Shown: piece by piece, positions 6,901 to 15,364 of the stretch
Numbering within the stretch: the first letter of the stretch is position 1
How the letters are laid out: each line of letters begins with the position of its first letter
Origin: Candidatus Eisenbacteria bacterium
Lineage (GTDB): Bacteria; Eisenbacteria; RBG-16-71-46; JAFGJU01
DNA length: 15,364 nucleotides
NCBI GenBank assembly: GCA_026388185.1
Contig: JAPLKG010000016.1
Location: 1 to 15,364 of the forward strand
Direction of reading: 5' to 3'
Made by a program: the position numbers and the translations under genes
Notes under the pieces: model-generated
Database searches by the model: none
Told to the model about the DNA's origin: nothing
The model's input: the letters and a program-made list of their open reading frames with translations, nothing else

Positions 6901-7815
6901 TCCAAGATCGAGCTCACAGACATTCCCTGGAATTCTCAGATTACCAAAGATCACGAGACGAACGGAAGATTCTGGCAGGTCATGGCTGCTGCCGAAAAGG
7001 CACTCGAGAACATCGACAAGCAATTGGCAAAGGACTTGGAGAGGTTGTCGAGGGGTGATGAGCTTGCACCCGGTGTCGTAAAGCTAGTGAAGGTTTACGT
7101 GTCCAGAAGGCGCAAGCTGTCCGTGGGCGACAAGATTGCCGGGCGGCATGGTAACAAGGGAGTTGTCGCAAAGATTCTTGCCGAGGAAGACTTGCCTTAC
7201 CTTCCCGACGGGACTCCCGTAGAAATGGTGCTGAATCCTCTGGGTGTTCCTTCCAGAATGAACCTGGGTCAGATACTTGAAACACATCTTGGCCTGGCCG
7301 CCAAGGCCCTCGGTTTCAGAGCCGTGACCCCCGTTTTTGGAGGCGCAACGGTTGAAGAGATCAAGCAATTGCTTGGGGAGGCCGGTCTCTCCGAGGATGG
7401 GAGAACGGCTCTCTATGACGGAAGAACGGGCCAAGTGTTCGATCAACCTGTGACAGTCGGCCACATCTACATGATGAAACTCTCACATCTCGTCGACGAC
7501 AAGATACACGCTCGCTCCATCGGTCCGTATTCCCTGGTTACCCAGCAGCCTTTGGGCGGCAAGGCCCAGTTCGGCGGCCAGAGATTCGGTGAGATGGAGG
7601 TGTGGGCTCTTGAAGCCTTCGGAGCCGCTTACACGCTTCAGGAGCTTCTAACGGTGAAGTCGGACGACGTCTCCGGAAGATCAAAGATTTACGAAGCAAT
7701 TGTGAAGGGAGAAAACCCACCTGAGCCTGGCGTTCCTGAATCTTTCAACGTGCTTGTGAAGGAACTCCAGAGTCTCTGTTTGGACGTGCAATTCGAGGAA
7801 GGCGACAGAGAGTGA
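3946..7815 (+). CDS. rpoB: DNA-directed RNA polymerase subunit beta
   Basis: RpoB forms one pincer of RNA polymerase and, with RpoC, the active centre. It has 1289 residues, against 1342 in E. coli. The rifampicin pocket reads [31 protein letters not shown] from residue 481. D490, H500 and S505 correspond to E. coli D516, H526 and S531 and are the sensitive types. Two active-site lysines lie in [12 protein letters not shown] (K1063 and K1071, matching E. coli K1065 and K1073). A Lys/Glu-rich coil at about 915-1045 is the insertion typical of Gram-negative groups. The C-terminus has [31 protein letters not shown]. The start is given as GTG 3946; TTG 3955 is equally possible and better spaced from AAGGG (3940-3944). 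The gene lies only 30 bases after rplL. Confidence 0.98.
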   Translation: MTVLKADRYDDKKNFSKIDKQWSVPLPNLLDVQLQSFKAFLQTDKTPQERANEGLQEVFSSVFPIADTREMYSLEFVSYDIGEPKHSVEECQGRDLTFSAPLKATLRLRIREVVDGEKRDKEIVEQEVYLGELPLITDKGTFIINGAERVIVSQLHRSPGVFFDELIHPNGKKLFSARIIPYRGSWVEFSLDANDVMYVHIDRKRKLPVTVLLRALSFQSEKEILELFYPVAEEEVPRAGTKRSEELLGKIAAEDFADEETGEVLLEANEPITEAALADVRKAKLKRAKRKIIRYFEIPYAAEADVIRNTLKKDACKSEEDALARIYNLLRPGDPPRTDTAREILNRLFFNPRRYDLARVGRYKLNQKLDHAALLSDKFKAPPRTRSILCKEDFIAIIKYLLKMRESEESGEPMAPDDIDHLGNRRVRSVGELLGNQFNIGLARMARIIRERMALQDAENVTPYDLINARTISAVIQSFFGSSQLSQFMDQTNPLAELTHKRRLSALGPGGLTRDRAGFEVRDVHYTHYGRMCPIETPEGPNIGLISSLSSYARVNEFGFLETPYWKVTSGVIERSKIHYLSADEEDKYKIAQANTPVGSDGKLQGDQIQVRYKGEFPVVARSEVDYMDISPIQLVSPAAALIPFLEHDDANRALMGSNMQRQAVPLLKTETSLVLTGLEGKVAEDSGALIFAKRAGAIESVSADTIIVRPESDEGETIEFDEFGGLDVYRLTKFRRSNQDTCINQRPLVKEGEKVRAGRVIADGPATKDGELALGADVLVAFMPWGGYNFEDAILVSEKLVKEDRFTSIHIEEFELQVRDTKRGTEEITREIPNVSEEAVKDLDEDGIVRIGAHVRAGDILVGKVTPKGETDLTPEERLLRAIFGEKAGDVRDASLKAPPGMDGIVIDIKVFSRKEKDEVTKKQEKKESDRLKRMVRKEKDRIFEIRDAQLSKILAGKTIQQIRRESNGKIMFRGGKKFTGNVLSKIELTDIPWNSQITKDHETNGRFWQVMAAAEKALENIDKQLAKDLERLSRGDELAPGVVKLVKVYVSRRRKLSVGDKIAGRHGNKGVVAKILAEEDLPYLPDGTPVEMVLNPLGVPSRMNLGQILETHLGLAAKALGFRAVTPVFGGATVEEIKQLLGEAGLSEDGRTALYDGRTGQVFDQPVTVGHIYMMKLSHLVDDKIHARSIGPYSLVTQQPLGGKAQFGGQRFGEMEVWALEAFGAAYTLQELLTVKSDDVSGRSKIYEAIVKGENPPEPGVPESFNVLVKELQSLCLDVQFEEGDRE

Positions 7816-7819
7816 GTTT

Positions 7820-7848
7820 GAGACAGGCACTCTAGTGGGCCTTGTTTC
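7820..7848 (+). promoter_or_regulatory. Hairpin in the rpoB-rpoC spacer
   Basis: GAGACAGGC (7820-7828) can pair with GCC-T-TGTTTC (7839-7848), giving nine pairs with one bulged T and one G-T pair, around a ten-base loop. It fills most of the 50-base spacer between the rpoB stop and the rpoC ATG and ends just before the rpoC Shine-Dalgarno (GGGAGAG, 7852-7858). No T-run follows, so termination is unlikely. RNA processing or translational spacing is possible. Confidence 0.4.
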
Positions 7849-7865
7849 GAAGGGAGAGAGAGAAG

Positions 7866-10800
7866 ATGCAGGACATGATTCGTTCCGAGGGGCTTTTGGG
7901 AGGACGGATGACTCTCACAAAGACGGACGATCGTGAGGCCAGAAGACGTTTTAGTTTCAACTCGATTCGGCTTCAGCTTGCTTCTCCTGAGGTTATGCGA
8001 AGCTGGTCACACGGGGAAGTGACCAAGCCCGAGACAATCAACTACAGGTCGTTCAAACCCGAGAAGGACGGACTCTTCTGCGAGAAGATATTCGGGCCGG
8101 TAAAGGACTGGGAGTGCAACTGCGGAAAATACAAGCGAATTCGTTACAGGGGAGTCGTCTGCGACAGATGCGGTGTTGAGGTGACGTTGGCAAAGGTGCG
8201 CCGTGAGAGACTCGGTCACATTGACCTCGCAGTGCCGGTGGCTCACATCTGGTTCTTCAAGAGCGTTCCCAGCAGGATAGGCCATCTCTTGGACATGGGC
8301 ATCAAGGAGTTGGAAAGGGTTCTCTACTACGAGTCCTACGTTGTCCTTGACCCGGGCGATACCAACCTCAAGAAGAAAGAACTCATAACGGAAGAGCAGT
8401 ACAACGAGCTTGTTGATGAAGGAAAGCAGTTCGTGGCCAGAATGGGTGGGGAAGCTATCAGGGGGCTCCTCGCCGAGATAGACCTCAACGAATATTCTGC
8501 CGAACTTCGCCTCCAGGCCAAGGTTGAGACGAGCGCGCAGAGAAAGAAAGAGACTTTGAAGCGGCTGAGGATCGTGGAGGCCTTCAGGCAGAGCGGCAAC
8601 AGGCCCGAGTGGATGATACTCACGGCCATTCCTGTTCTGCCTCCAGATTTGAGACCTCTGGTCCCGCTCGAAGGAGGCCGTTTTGCCACGAGCGATCTCA
8701 ACGACCTTTACCGAAGGGTCATAAACAGAAACAACAGGCTCAAGAAACTCGTAGAGATAAAGGCTCCCGAGGTGATTTTGCGCAACGAGAAGAGGATGCT
8801 TCAGGAAGCCGTAGACGCGCTATTCGACAACGGAAGAAGGTCCCGCGCCGTTCGGGGTCAGGGCAATCGTCCCCTCAAGTCTTTGAGCGACATGCTGAAG
8901 GGAAAGCAGGGCAGGTTCAGACAGAATCTGCTTGGCAAGAGGGTGGATTACTCGGGCCGTTCGGTGATCGTTGTGGGCCCGGAACTGAAGCTTCACGAAT
9001 GCGGACTTCCCAAGACGATGGCCTTGGAGCTGTTCAAGCCTTTCATCATAAGGAAGCTGGAAGATAGAGGTCTTGTCCAGACGGTCAAGAGTGCGAAGAG
9101 ACTCGTTGAGAGAGAAAGGCCTGAGGTTTGGGACATACTGGGGGAGATAATCGAGGGACATCCCGTTCTTCTCAACAGAGCGCCCACCCTTCATAGACTA
9201 GGAATCCAGGCTTTCCAGCCCGTGCTGGTTGAAGGGAAGGCCATCAAGATACACCCGCTGGTTTGCGCGGCGTTCAACGCCGACTTTGACGGCGACCAAA
9301 TGGCCGTTCACGTTCCTCTCTCCTACGAAGCGCAGATCGAAACGCTTTTGCTCATGATGGCGCCTCACAACATCCTGCTACCGGCAAACGGCAGGCCGGT
9401 TGCCACGCCGAGCCAGGACATTGTGCTCGGGTGTCATTACCTGACCAAGGAGAGATCGGGCGCAAAGGGCGAGGGCAAGCTCCTTTCCGGTCCGGACGAA
9501 GTTAGAGCGGCCTTTGAGGAAGGAGCCATCTCGCTTCACGCCAAGATCAAGGTGAGGCTGAACGGCGAAACAATCGAAACTTCCGCCGGTCGCGTGTTCT
9601 TCAACGAAATCATGCCCCCGGGTCTTGGTTATTCCAACATTCTGCTCGACAAAAAGGCTCTGGAGAATCTGGTCTCCACCTGTTACCGGAAGCTGGGCCC
9701 GACCGCTACCGCGAAGTTCCTCGACGACTTGAAGGAACTCGGGTTCGAACAGGGTACGAGAGCCGGTATCACCGTCTCGATCGACGACATTCTCATACCG
9801 CCTGCGAAACCGCAGATTATTGCACAGGCAATGAAAGCGATAGAAGAGCTTCGCAAGTCCTATCTGAAGAATGCCATCACGGACGGCGAGCGCTACAACA
9901 AGGTGATCGACACCTGGACCCATGCCACGACTGAGGTAGAGAAGGAAACTTACAGCAACCTGAAGGCCGACAGACAGGGGTTCAATCCCATCTTCATGAT
10001 GGCCGAGTCCGGTTCAAGGGGTAGCAGGGAACAGATAAGGCAGCTTGCGGGCATGAGAGGCCTCATGGCTAAGCCGCAGAAGAAAATCACCGGAGGCTTT
10101 GGCGAGATTATTGAATCACCGGTGTTGCGAAACTTCAGAGAGGGACTCACAGTGTTGGAGTACTTCATCTCCACGCACGGCGCGAGAAAGGGACTGGCCG
10201 ACACGGCGCTCAAGACTGCGGACGCCGGCTATCTCACGAGGCGTCTCGTGGACGTGGCTCAGGACGTTATAGTGACGCAGGAAGACTGCGGAACCATTCT
10301 CGGCCTCGAGGTTGGCACTCTGAAGGAAGGCGAAGAGATAATAGAATCGCTCAGCGACAGAGTGGTGGGGAGGGTTGCGGCAGAAGACGTGGTCGATCCG
10401 ATTGCCGGAGAGGTGCTTGTTGAGGCAGGCGAGGAGATCGTCGAGGAAGCGGCGCGGCAGATGGAGGATAGCGGAATAGAAAGAACGTGGATCAGATCCG
10501 TGCTCACCTGCGAAGCGAAGCGTGGCGTGTGCGCCAAATGCTATGGCCGAAACCTCGCGAGTGGCAGGATGGTGGACGTCGGCGAAGCCGTCGGTGTCAT
10601 TGCCGCCCAGAGCATTGGTGAGCCCGGCACCCAGCTTACGCTCCGAACATTCCACATCGGAGGGACCGCCAGCAGGATCGTGGAGCAGTCCATCATAAAA
10701 GCCAAGTCAGACGGAGCCGTGAGGTTCAAGCACGTCGAGACGGTGCGCGGCAAACCGGACGGTCGTCTCGTGGTCGTGGGTCGTAAAGGCGAGATCGAGG

Positions 10801-11984
10801 TAATTGACAAGGAGAAGCACGTCCGTCACAAGTTCAATCCGCCTTACGGTGCCAAGCTCTTCGTTGAGGACGGTGCCGAGGTGACGAAAACCGACGACCT
10901 CTTCGAATGGGACACTTACAACACGCCCGTCCTGGCCGAAAAGAGCGGCAAGGTTTCGTTCGTCGACATCGTTGACAAGTTCACCTTGAGAGACGAGTGG
11001 GACGAAAACACCGGCCAGAGACATAGAGTCGTAACCGACGACAACGAAAAAATCAGGCAACCGAGGCTGGAGGTTCTTGATTCCAAAGACAAGAGAATCG
11101 CGTCGTACCTGATTCCAACCGGCGCAAGGCTCCTGGTGCGGAACGGTCAGAAGGTGGAGGCCGGAGAGGTGCTCGTGAAGATTCCTCGCGACATTACGAA
11201 GACGCGCGACATCACCGGCGGCCTCCCGAGAGTTTCCGAACTCTTCGAAGCCAGGAAACCCAAGGACCAGGCCACCGTGACGGAGATCGACGGCAAGATT
11301 GAGTTTGGCGCGGTGAGTCGTGGAATGAGAAAGCTCACGGTAAGGAACGAGAACGGCGAAGAGAGGGAATACCTTGTCCCTGCCGGAAAGCACATGCACG
11401 TGAGGGACGGCGACCTCGTGAAGGCCGGCGACCGGCTTACCGAAGGTCCGACCAATCCGCACGACATCTTGAAGATAAAGGGAATCAAAGAAGTGCAGGA
11501 GCACCTTGTGGACGACATTCAGGAAGTCTACAGACTCCAGGGTGTGCGTATCGACGACAAGCACATCGAAGTGATAGTGAGACAGATGCTCCAGAAAGTG
11601 CGCATCGAGGATCCCGGCGACACAAACTTCCTTGAAGGAGAACAGGTTGACAAGGTGCAGCTCAGGGAGGAACAGGAGCGCGTGGAGGCCGAAGGCGGCA
11701 ACCGCGCCACATTCCAGCCCCTGCTTCTGGGCATAACAAAAGCCTCGCTCAGCACACAGAGTTGGATCTCGGCCGCCTCTTTCCAAGAGACGACGAGAGT
11801 CCTTACCGAAGCCTCGATCCAAGGGACCAGGGATTATCTGAGGGGCCTCAAGGAGAACGTCATTATCGGCCATCTGATACCTGCCGGTACGGGGTTGTCG
11901 AGGTACAGAAGTCTCAAGGTGGAGGAAGAGGCACCGGAAGCTGAAGAAGCGGACAAAGAAGTTGGTGAGGTTCAGTCTGCGTAG
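7866..11984 (+). CDS. rpoC: DNA-directed RNA polymerase subunit beta'
   Basis: RpoC carries the catalytic metal site. Numbering from ATG 7866 gives 1372 residues. NADFDGD is at 471-477, with D473, D475 and D477 holding magnesium. The N-terminal zinc site is C84, C86, C99 and C102. The second is C808, C882, C889 and C892. Spacings equal those of E. coli. The bridge helix and trigger loop are seen in [26 protein letters not shown] and [12 protein letters not shown] large insertion of roughly 190 residues follows the latter, as in Gram-negative RpoC. The tail after [18 protein letters not shown] is acidic. ATG 7866 is chosen because GGGAGAG (7852-7858) precedes it at good distance. TTG 7842 in the same frame adds 8 residues but lies inside a hairpin without a Shine-Dalgarno. 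Confidence 0.97.
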   Translation: MQDMIRSEGLLGGRMTLTKTDDREARRRFSFNSIRLQLASPEVMRSWSHGEVTKPETINYRSFKPEKDGLFCEKIFGPVKDWECNCGKYKRIRYRGVVCDRCGVEVTLAKVRRERLGHIDLAVPVAHIWFFKSVPSRIGHLLDMGIKELERVLYYESYVVLDPGDTNLKKKELITEEQYNELVDEGKQFVARMGGEAIRGLLAEIDLNEYSAELRLQAKVETSAQRKKETLKRLRIVEAFRQSGNRPEWMILTAIPVLPPDLRPLVPLEGGRFATSDLNDLYRRVINRNNRLKKLVEIKAPEVILRNEKRMLQEAVDALFDNGRRSRAVRGQGNRPLKSLSDMLKGKQGRFRQNLLGKRVDYSGRSVIVVGPELKLHECGLPKTMALELFKPFIIRKLEDRGLVQTVKSAKRLVERERPEVWDILGEIIEGHPVLLNRAPTLHRLGIQAFQPVLVEGKAIKIHPLVCAAFNADFDGDQMAVHVPLSYEAQIETLLLMMAPHNILLPANGRPVATPSQDIVLGCHYLTKERSGAKGEGKLLSGPDEVRAAFEEGAISLHAKIKVRLNGETIETSAGRVFFNEIMPPGLGYSNILLDKKALENLVSTCYRKLGPTATAKFLDDLKELGFEQGTRAGITVSIDDILIPPAKPQIIAQAMKAIEELRKSYLKNAITDGERYNKVIDTWTHATTEVEKETYSNLKADRQGFNPIFMMAESGSRGSREQIRQLAGMRGLMAKPQKKITGGFGEIIESPVLRNFREGLTVLEYFISTHGARKGLADTALKTADAGYLTRRLVDVAQDVIVTQEDCGTILGLEVGTLKEGEEIIESLSDRVVGRVAAEDVVDPIAGEVLVEAGEEIVEEAARQMEDSGIERTWIRSVLTCEAKRGVCAKCYGRNLASGRMVDVGEAVGVIAAQSIGEPGTQLTLRTFHIGGTASRIVEQSIIKAKSDGAVRFKHVETVRGKPDGRLVVVGRKGEIEVIDKEKHVRHKFNPPYGAKLFVEDGAEVTKTDDLFEWDTYNTPVLAEKSGKVSFVDIVDKFTLRDEWDENTGQRHRVVTDDNEKIRQPRLEVLDSKDKRIASYLIPTGARLLVRNGQKVEAGEVLVKIPRDITKTRDITGGLPRVSELFEARKPKDQATVTEIDGKIEFGAVSRGMRKLTVRNENGEEREYLVPAGKHMHVRDGDLVKAGDRLTEGPTNPHDILKIKGIKEVQEHLVDDIQEVYRLQGVRIDDKHIEVIVRQMLQKVRIEDPGDTNFLEGEQVDKVQLREEQERVEAEGGNRATFQPLLLGITKASLSTQSWISAASFQETTRVLTEASIQGTRDYLRGLKENVIIGHLIPAGTGLSRYRSLKVEEEAPEAEEADKEVGEVQSA

Positions 11985-12086
11985 TGGACGCAGCGGACCC
12001 AATGAGAATCCGATGGATGGTAGCGTAAATGGTAATGACAGCATCGCGACGGCCCAGAAAAGGCTTCAGAGAACCGGAGGTTTGAT

Positions 12087-12467
12087 TTGCCGACCCTGAA
12101 TCAGCTTTTGAGATTTGGAAGGACGGACGTAGGCAGGAAATCTTCTGCACCCGCTCTCAGGGGTTGTCCCCAGAAGCGGGGCGTGTGCACGCGAGTATAT
12201 ACTTCAACTCCCAAGAAGCCGAACTCCGCGCTGCGAAAAGTGGCAAGGGTAAGGTTGACCAACGGGATTGAAGTTACCTGTTACATCCCGGGCGAAGGGC
12301 ACAACCTGCAAGAGCATTCGATTGTGCTCATCAGGGGTGGCAGGGTCAAGGATCTGCCGGGCGTTCGATATCACATTATCCGCGGAGCGCTTGATACGAG
12401 CGGTGTCGAGGGACGGACCCAGAGCAGGTCGAAGTACGGCACGAAGAAGAAGAAGGCAGCAGTCTAG
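12087..12467 (+). CDS. rpsL: 30S ribosomal protein S12 (uS12), TTG start
   Basis: S12 lies at the decoding centre and controls accuracy. The 126-residue length is normal. The start is TTG 12087 with CGGAGG (12075-12080) six bases before it, giving [12 protein letters not shown], the standard N-terminus. The core reads [25 protein letters not shown] and [29 protein letters not shown]43/K44 and K88 match the E. coli residues whose change gives streptomycin resistance, and all are the sensitive type. D89 matches the aspartate methylthiolated by RimO in E. coli. The 102-base gap after rpoC shows no clear promoter or terminator, so the str genes may be read through from rpoBC. Confidence 0.97.
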   Translation: MPTLNQLLRFGRTDVGRKSSAPALRGCPQKRGVCTRVYTSTPKKPNSALRKVARVRLTNGIEVTCYIPGEGHNLQEHSIVLIRGGRVKDLPGVRYHIIRGALDTSGVEGRTQSRSKYGTKKKKAAV

Positions 12468-12505
12468 TCTTGGAGCCGCCTCTGTCGGGAAACTGGAGGA
12501 AGTAG

Positions 12506-12976
12506 ATGCCGAGAAAAAAGGTAATTGAGCGGAGGGAGTTGCCGCCCGACCCGCAATACGGCAGCGTGCTCGTCGCGCGATTCGTCAACGCTCTCATGAG
12601 TGAGGGAAAAAAGAGCACTGCCGAGAGGATTTTCAACGAGGCAATGAAGCTAATCGAAAAGAAGACCGGACAGGACGGACTGAGTCTCACCAAGACCGCC
12701 CTCAACAACGTGAAACCCGTTCTAGAAGTGAAGTCGAGACGTGTTGGTGGTGCGACTTATCAAGTTCCAGTCGAGGTCAGGCCGGAACGGCGCACGGCTC
12801 TTGGTATACGCTGGCTGATCGCGTTTGCCACCGCGAGGCCGGATCACACAATGCAGGAGCGACTTGCCGGCGAGATTATCGCCGCGTCCAAGAACGAAGG
12901 CGGAGCGATCAAGAAGAGGGAAGATACTCACAAGATGGCCGAGGCCAACAAGGCCTTTGCTCACTACAGGTGGTAA
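12506..12976 (+). CDS. rpsG: 30S ribosomal protein S7 (uS7)
   Basis: S7 binds the 3' major domain of 16S rRNA, starts assembly of the 30S head and lies beside the E site. The 156-residue protein has the usual length. It begins [20 protein letters not shown]. It includes the [13 protein letters not shown] helix, the [24 protein letters not shown] beta-hairpin segment (about residues 81-104) and the C-terminal [20 protein letters not shown]. The start is ATG 12506 with TGGAGGA (12494-12500) five bases upstream. rpsL ends 38 bases before it. In E. coli S7 represses the str operon by binding the rpsL-rpsG gap; here that gap is short and shows no obvious large structure. Confidence 0.98.
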   Translation: MPRKKVIERRELPPDPQYGSVLVARFVNALMSEGKKSTAERIFNEAMKLIEKKTGQDGLSLTKTALNNVKPVLEVKSRRVGGATYQVPVEVRPERRTALGIRWLIAFATARPDHTMQERLAGEIIAASKNEGGAIKKREDTHKMAEANKAFAHYRW

Positions 12977-12982
12977 TTACTG

Positions 12983-13006
12983 CCGGGCGAGCGAGGCTCT
13001 GCCCGG
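12983..13006 (+). terminator. Strong hairpin between rpsG and fusA (attenuator-like)
   Basis: CCGGGCGAGC (12983-12992) pairs with GCTC-T-GCCCGG (12996-13006): ten G-C-rich pairs with one bulged T and a three-base GAG loop. Only TTT follows, so it would be a weak terminator at best. It lies six bases after the rpsG stop, inside the 116-base gap before fusA. Possible roles are partial attenuation, 3'-end protection after mRNA cleavage, or a protein-binding site. Which one cannot be decided from sequence. Confidence 0.5.
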
Positions 13007-13092
13007 TTTGAAGGGACCTCCATGGGGCTCTTGGGCTTTGAAAGATGTGAGGTCGTGGGAATCGACGAAACCCGCAAGGGTGGAGGTTTTGA

Positions 13093-15204
13093 GTGTCTAG
13101 ACAGACACCGCTGGAAAGAACCAGAAACATCGGCATCGCGGCCCACATCGATGCCGGCAAAACCACCGTCACCGAACGGATGCTTTTCTACTCGGGAAGA
13201 GTCCACAGAATTGGTGAGGTTGACGATGGCGCTGCGACCATGGACTGGATGGAGCAGGAAAAGGAGCGCGGCATCACTATTACTTCGGCCGCGACGACTT
13301 GCTACTGGCGTGATCACCGAGTCAACATCATCGACACGCCGGGTCACGTTGACTTCACGGTCGAGGTCGAGCGCTCTCTCAGGGTTCTTGACGGCGTCGT
13401 GGCTGTGTTTTGTTGCGTTGGAGGTGTCGAGCCGCAGAGCGAGACCGTCTGGAAGCAGGCGAATCGCTACAAGGTTCCGCGCATCGCATTTGTGAACAAA
13501 CTGGACCGCGTGGGTGGCGATTTCTGGCGTGTCGTAGGAATGATACGCGATAGATTGGGCGCCAGACCCGTTCCCATTCACGTTCCTATAAGGAATGGCA
13601 ACGAGGAATATGTTGGAATGATTGACCTGGTGGACATGACGGCCATGACGTACGACGCAGATCCCATGGTGACTACATACAACGTCGAGCCTCTGAGTGG
13701 CGACGGCATTTCTTCACGTTTCGGGAACCGGTACGTTGAGCTGGCCAGAGAAAAGAGGAAAGAACTTCTGGAAGAAGTGGCGGAGTTCGACGACGACGTG
13801 ATGCATGTCTATCTGGATAACAAGGAACCTGAGCCGGAGAGTATCATGAGAGCTCTCAGAAAAGGGACTCTCTCGGGCTCCATAGTCCCGGTGTTGGGTG
13901 GCGCCGCCGTCAGAAACAAGGGGGTTCAGAGATTGATGGACGCCGTCGTGGATTTTCTTCCGTCTCCTCTGGACGTACTACCGGTGGAGGGAGTGAACCC
14001 CAAAACGTCGAAGGTCGAGACAAGGCGTCCGGACGAGAACGCGCCTTTCTCGGCTCTGGCTTTCAAGATCATGGTTGATCCGTACGTGGGAAGGTTGACC
14101 TTTTTCCGAGTCTATTCCGGAAAGGTGAAGTCGAATTCCACGATCTACAACGCGACCAGGGGAACGAGCGAGAGAGTCGGCCGGCTCCTGGAGATGCACG
14201 CGAACAAGAGGGAAGAGCGCGACGTGGTCTATTGCGGGGACATTGCTGCTGCGGGGGGATTCAAGAAGGTTTCCACTGGAGACACCTTGACCGACAGGGC
14301 CCACCCGATTGTGCTTGAACCGATACGTTTCCCCGAGCCCGTGATCGCCGTCGCCATCGAACCAAAGACAAAGGCAGACGAAGACAAGCTTTCAGAGGCT
14401 CTGGCAAAACTGGCCGAGGAAGATCCAAGCTTCAGGGTGAAGAGCGACGAAGAAACGGGTCAGACCATCATTTCAGGAATGGGCGAGCTTCACCTGGACA
14501 TTCTCGTGGAGAGAATGCTGAGAGAGTTCGATGTGGCCGCAAACGTCGGCAAGCCGCAGGTCGCCTACAGAGAGACCATTACACGGGCGGCCGAGGCGAG
14601 GGGCAAGTTTATCAAGCAAAGCGGCGGCAAGGGGCAGTACGGCGACGTCCTGCTCAGGGTCGAGCCCCTCGAGAGCAGGATCGGGTTTGAATTCGTGTCA
14701 AAAATCTCCGGTGCAGTCCTGCCGCGACAGTTCATTCCTCCGATCAAGAGAGGCATCGAGGAGGCCATGGAGAACGGCGTGGTCGCAGGGTATCCCGTCA
14801 CCGGAGTCAAAGTGACGCTTCTGGACGGCACTTATCATGACGTTGATTCGTCCGAGCTGTCGTTCGAGATTGCCGCGTCGATAGGTTTCAAGGACGCAGT
14901 GATGAAGGGCGACCCCAAGCTACTCGAACCCGTCATGCAGGTCGAAGTTGTTGTGCCGGATGAATACATGGGTGATATAATCGCAGACTTGAGCTCCAAG
15001 CGGGGCCGCATCGAGGGTATGGCCGCGCGCTCCGACGGTAGGGTGATCGATGCGACCGTACCACTGAGCGAGATGTTCGGCTACTCTACAAGACTTCGCT
15101 CGCTGAGTCAGGGACGTGCGATTTACACTATGGAATTTGCGAGATACGAGTTAGTTCCGGAAGAACTTTCGGACAAGATCATCACGCGCTTGCGCGGATG
15201 CTAA
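13093..15204 (+). CDS. fusA: Elongation factor G, GTG start
   Basis: EF-G is the GTPase that drives translocation and, with RRF, ribosome recycling. The 703-residue length is normal for the canonical bacterial form. G1 is AHIDAGKT (17-24), the switch I region has [12 protein letters not shown]3 is DTPGH (81-85) with the catalytic H85, and G4 is NKLD (135-138). Domain II includes [25 protein letters not shown]. Domain III includes [16 protein letters not shown]. Domain IV includes [15 protein letters not shown] and [11 protein letters not shown]. Domain V includes RGRIEGM and [20 protein letters not shown]. The start is GTG 13093, six bases after TGGAGG (13081-13086). No insertions or missing motifs are seen. 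The adjacent rpsL, rpsG and tuf form the classic str operon. Confidence 0.98.
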   Translation: MSRQTPLERTRNIGIAAHIDAGKTTVTERMLFYSGRVHRIGEVDDGAATMDWMEQEKERGITITSAATTCYWRDHRVNIIDTPGHVDFTVEVERSLRVLDGVVAVFCCVGGVEPQSETVWKQANRYKVPRIAFVNKLDRVGGDFWRVVGMIRDRLGARPVPIHVPIRNGNEEYVGMIDLVDMTAMTYDADPMVTTYNVEPLSGDGISSRFGNRYVELAREKRKELLEEVAEFDDDVMHVYLDNKEPEPESIMRALRKGTLSGSIVPVLGGAAVRNKGVQRLMDAVVDFLPSPLDVLPVEGVNPKTSKVETRRPDENAPFSALAFKIMVDPYVGRLTFFRVYSGKVKSNSTIYNATRGTSERVGRLLEMHANKREERDVVYCGDIAAAGGFKKVSTGDTLTDRAHPIVLEPIRFPEPVIAVAIEPKTKADEDKLSEALAKLAEEDPSFRVKSDEETGQTIISGMGELHLDILVERMLREFDVAANVGKPQVAYRETITRAAEARGKFIKQSGGKGQYGDVLLRVEPLESRIGFEFVSKISGAVLPRQFIPPIKRGIEEAMENGVVAGYPVTGVKVTLLDGTYHDVDSSELSFEIAASIGFKDAVMKGDPKLLEPVMQVEVVVPDEYMGDIIADLSSKRGRIEGMAARSDGRVIDATVPLSEMFGYSTRLRSLSQGRAIYTMEFARYELVPEELSDKIITRLRGC

Positions 15205-15237
15205 ACATCGGACAAGACCTAGTAGGAGGTAGAGCTG

Positions 15238-15364
15238 ATGTCAAAGGCTCGGTTTGAGCGGAAGAAGCCGCACGTTAATGTTGGGACGATAGGGCACGTG
15301 GATCATGGGAAGACGACGTTGACAAGTGCGATAACGATGTATTTGGCGAAGCGGGGGTTGGCGA
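15238..15364 (+). CDS. tuf: Elongation factor Tu, N-terminal part (partial, runs off window)
   Basis: The last 127 bases encode the first 42 residues of EF-Tu. They begin [20 protein letters not shown], and the P-loop GHVDHGKT is at residues 19-26. The start is ATG 15238 with a very strong Shine-Dalgarno, TAGGAGGT (15223-15230), seven bases away. The gene lies 33 bases after fusA with no visible promoter or terminator between, so it is probably the last str-operon gene. Codon choice is striking: all four glycines are GGG, all three arginines CGG and all three leucines TTG, unlike fusA next door but like the tuf fragment at 1-141. The remainder of the gene is outside the window. Confidence 0.97.
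   Translation, partial: MSKARFERKKPHVNVGTIGHVDHGKTTLTSAITMYLAKRGLA

Noticed and set aside
6157-7023. Minus-strand open frame (288 codons) opposite rpoB
   Set aside because: It is a shadow of conserved RpoB coding sequence with no recognisable motifs.
10707-12044. Long minus-strand open frame (445 codons) opposite rpoC
   Set aside because: It is entirely antisense to strongly conserved rpoC, shows no recognisable domain, and is explained by the codon bias of the sense gene.
11985-12086. Promoter or terminator in the rpoC-rpsL gap
   Set aside because: No paired -35/-10 boxes, no stem longer than about five pairs and no T-run were found.
1-15364. Mobile elements, CRISPR arrays, toxin-antitoxin or defence genes
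   Set aside because: Every coding stretch is a recognised core gene, and no direct-repeat arrays, transposase motifs or integration-site structure were seen.

Overview
The window is a bacterial transcription-translation supercluster, all on the plus strand, at moderate GC. Gene order is tuf (3' end) - rpmG - tRNA-Trp - secE - nusG - rplK - rplA - rplJ - rplL - rpoB - rpoC - rpsL - rpsG - fusA - tuf (5' end). This joins the classic secE-nusG, rplKAJL-rpoBC and str operons into one block bounded by two EF-Tu genes. The order is known from several Gram-negative lineages, for example Geobacter-like bacteria and pseudomonads. RpoB carries a long Lys/Glu-rich insertion before its catalytic block, and RpoC has the large trigger-loop insertion. 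Together these suggest a Gram-negative-type ('Gracilicutes') bacterium rather than a Firmicute or Actinobacterium. I cannot name the phylum from sequence alone; an uncultured FCB-type or deltaproteobacteria-like lineage is plausible.

Layout. Bases 1-141 are the end of one tuf, followed by a strong hairpin at 150-187. rpmG (239-388) starts with GTG. A complete tRNA-Trp(CCA) with encoded CCA lies at 460-536. secE (TTG start) and nusG follow, and the nusG start is problematic. A 131-base leader with hairpins precedes rplK-rplA, and a 109-base leader precedes rplJ. rplL has a 44-residue N-terminal extension that contains a perfect 9-bp inverted repeat. rpoB follows after only 30 bases, and rpoC after a 50-base spacer with its own hairpin. 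rpsL (TTG), rpsG and fusA (GTG) make the str segment. A strong hairpin sits between rpsG and fusA, and the second tuf begins at 15238. No intergenic stretch exceeds 300 bases.

Functionally the genes supply the Sec translocon (SecE), the NusG elongation factor that links polymerase to ribosome, the ribosomal stalk and GTPase centre (L11, L1, L10, L7/L12), both large RNA polymerase subunits, two 30S proteins (S12, S7), one 50S zinc-ribbon protein (L33), and the elongation factors EF-G and EF-Tu that act at the stalk.

I found no new enzymatic or defence system here; this is core housekeeping DNA. The points most worth a second look are: the extended rplL with two plausible starts and a hairpin between them; nusG, which has no ATG, GTG or TTG after the secE stop but has a strong Shine-Dalgarno placed before an ACG; and the unusual codon choice of both tuf fragments compared with everything between them.
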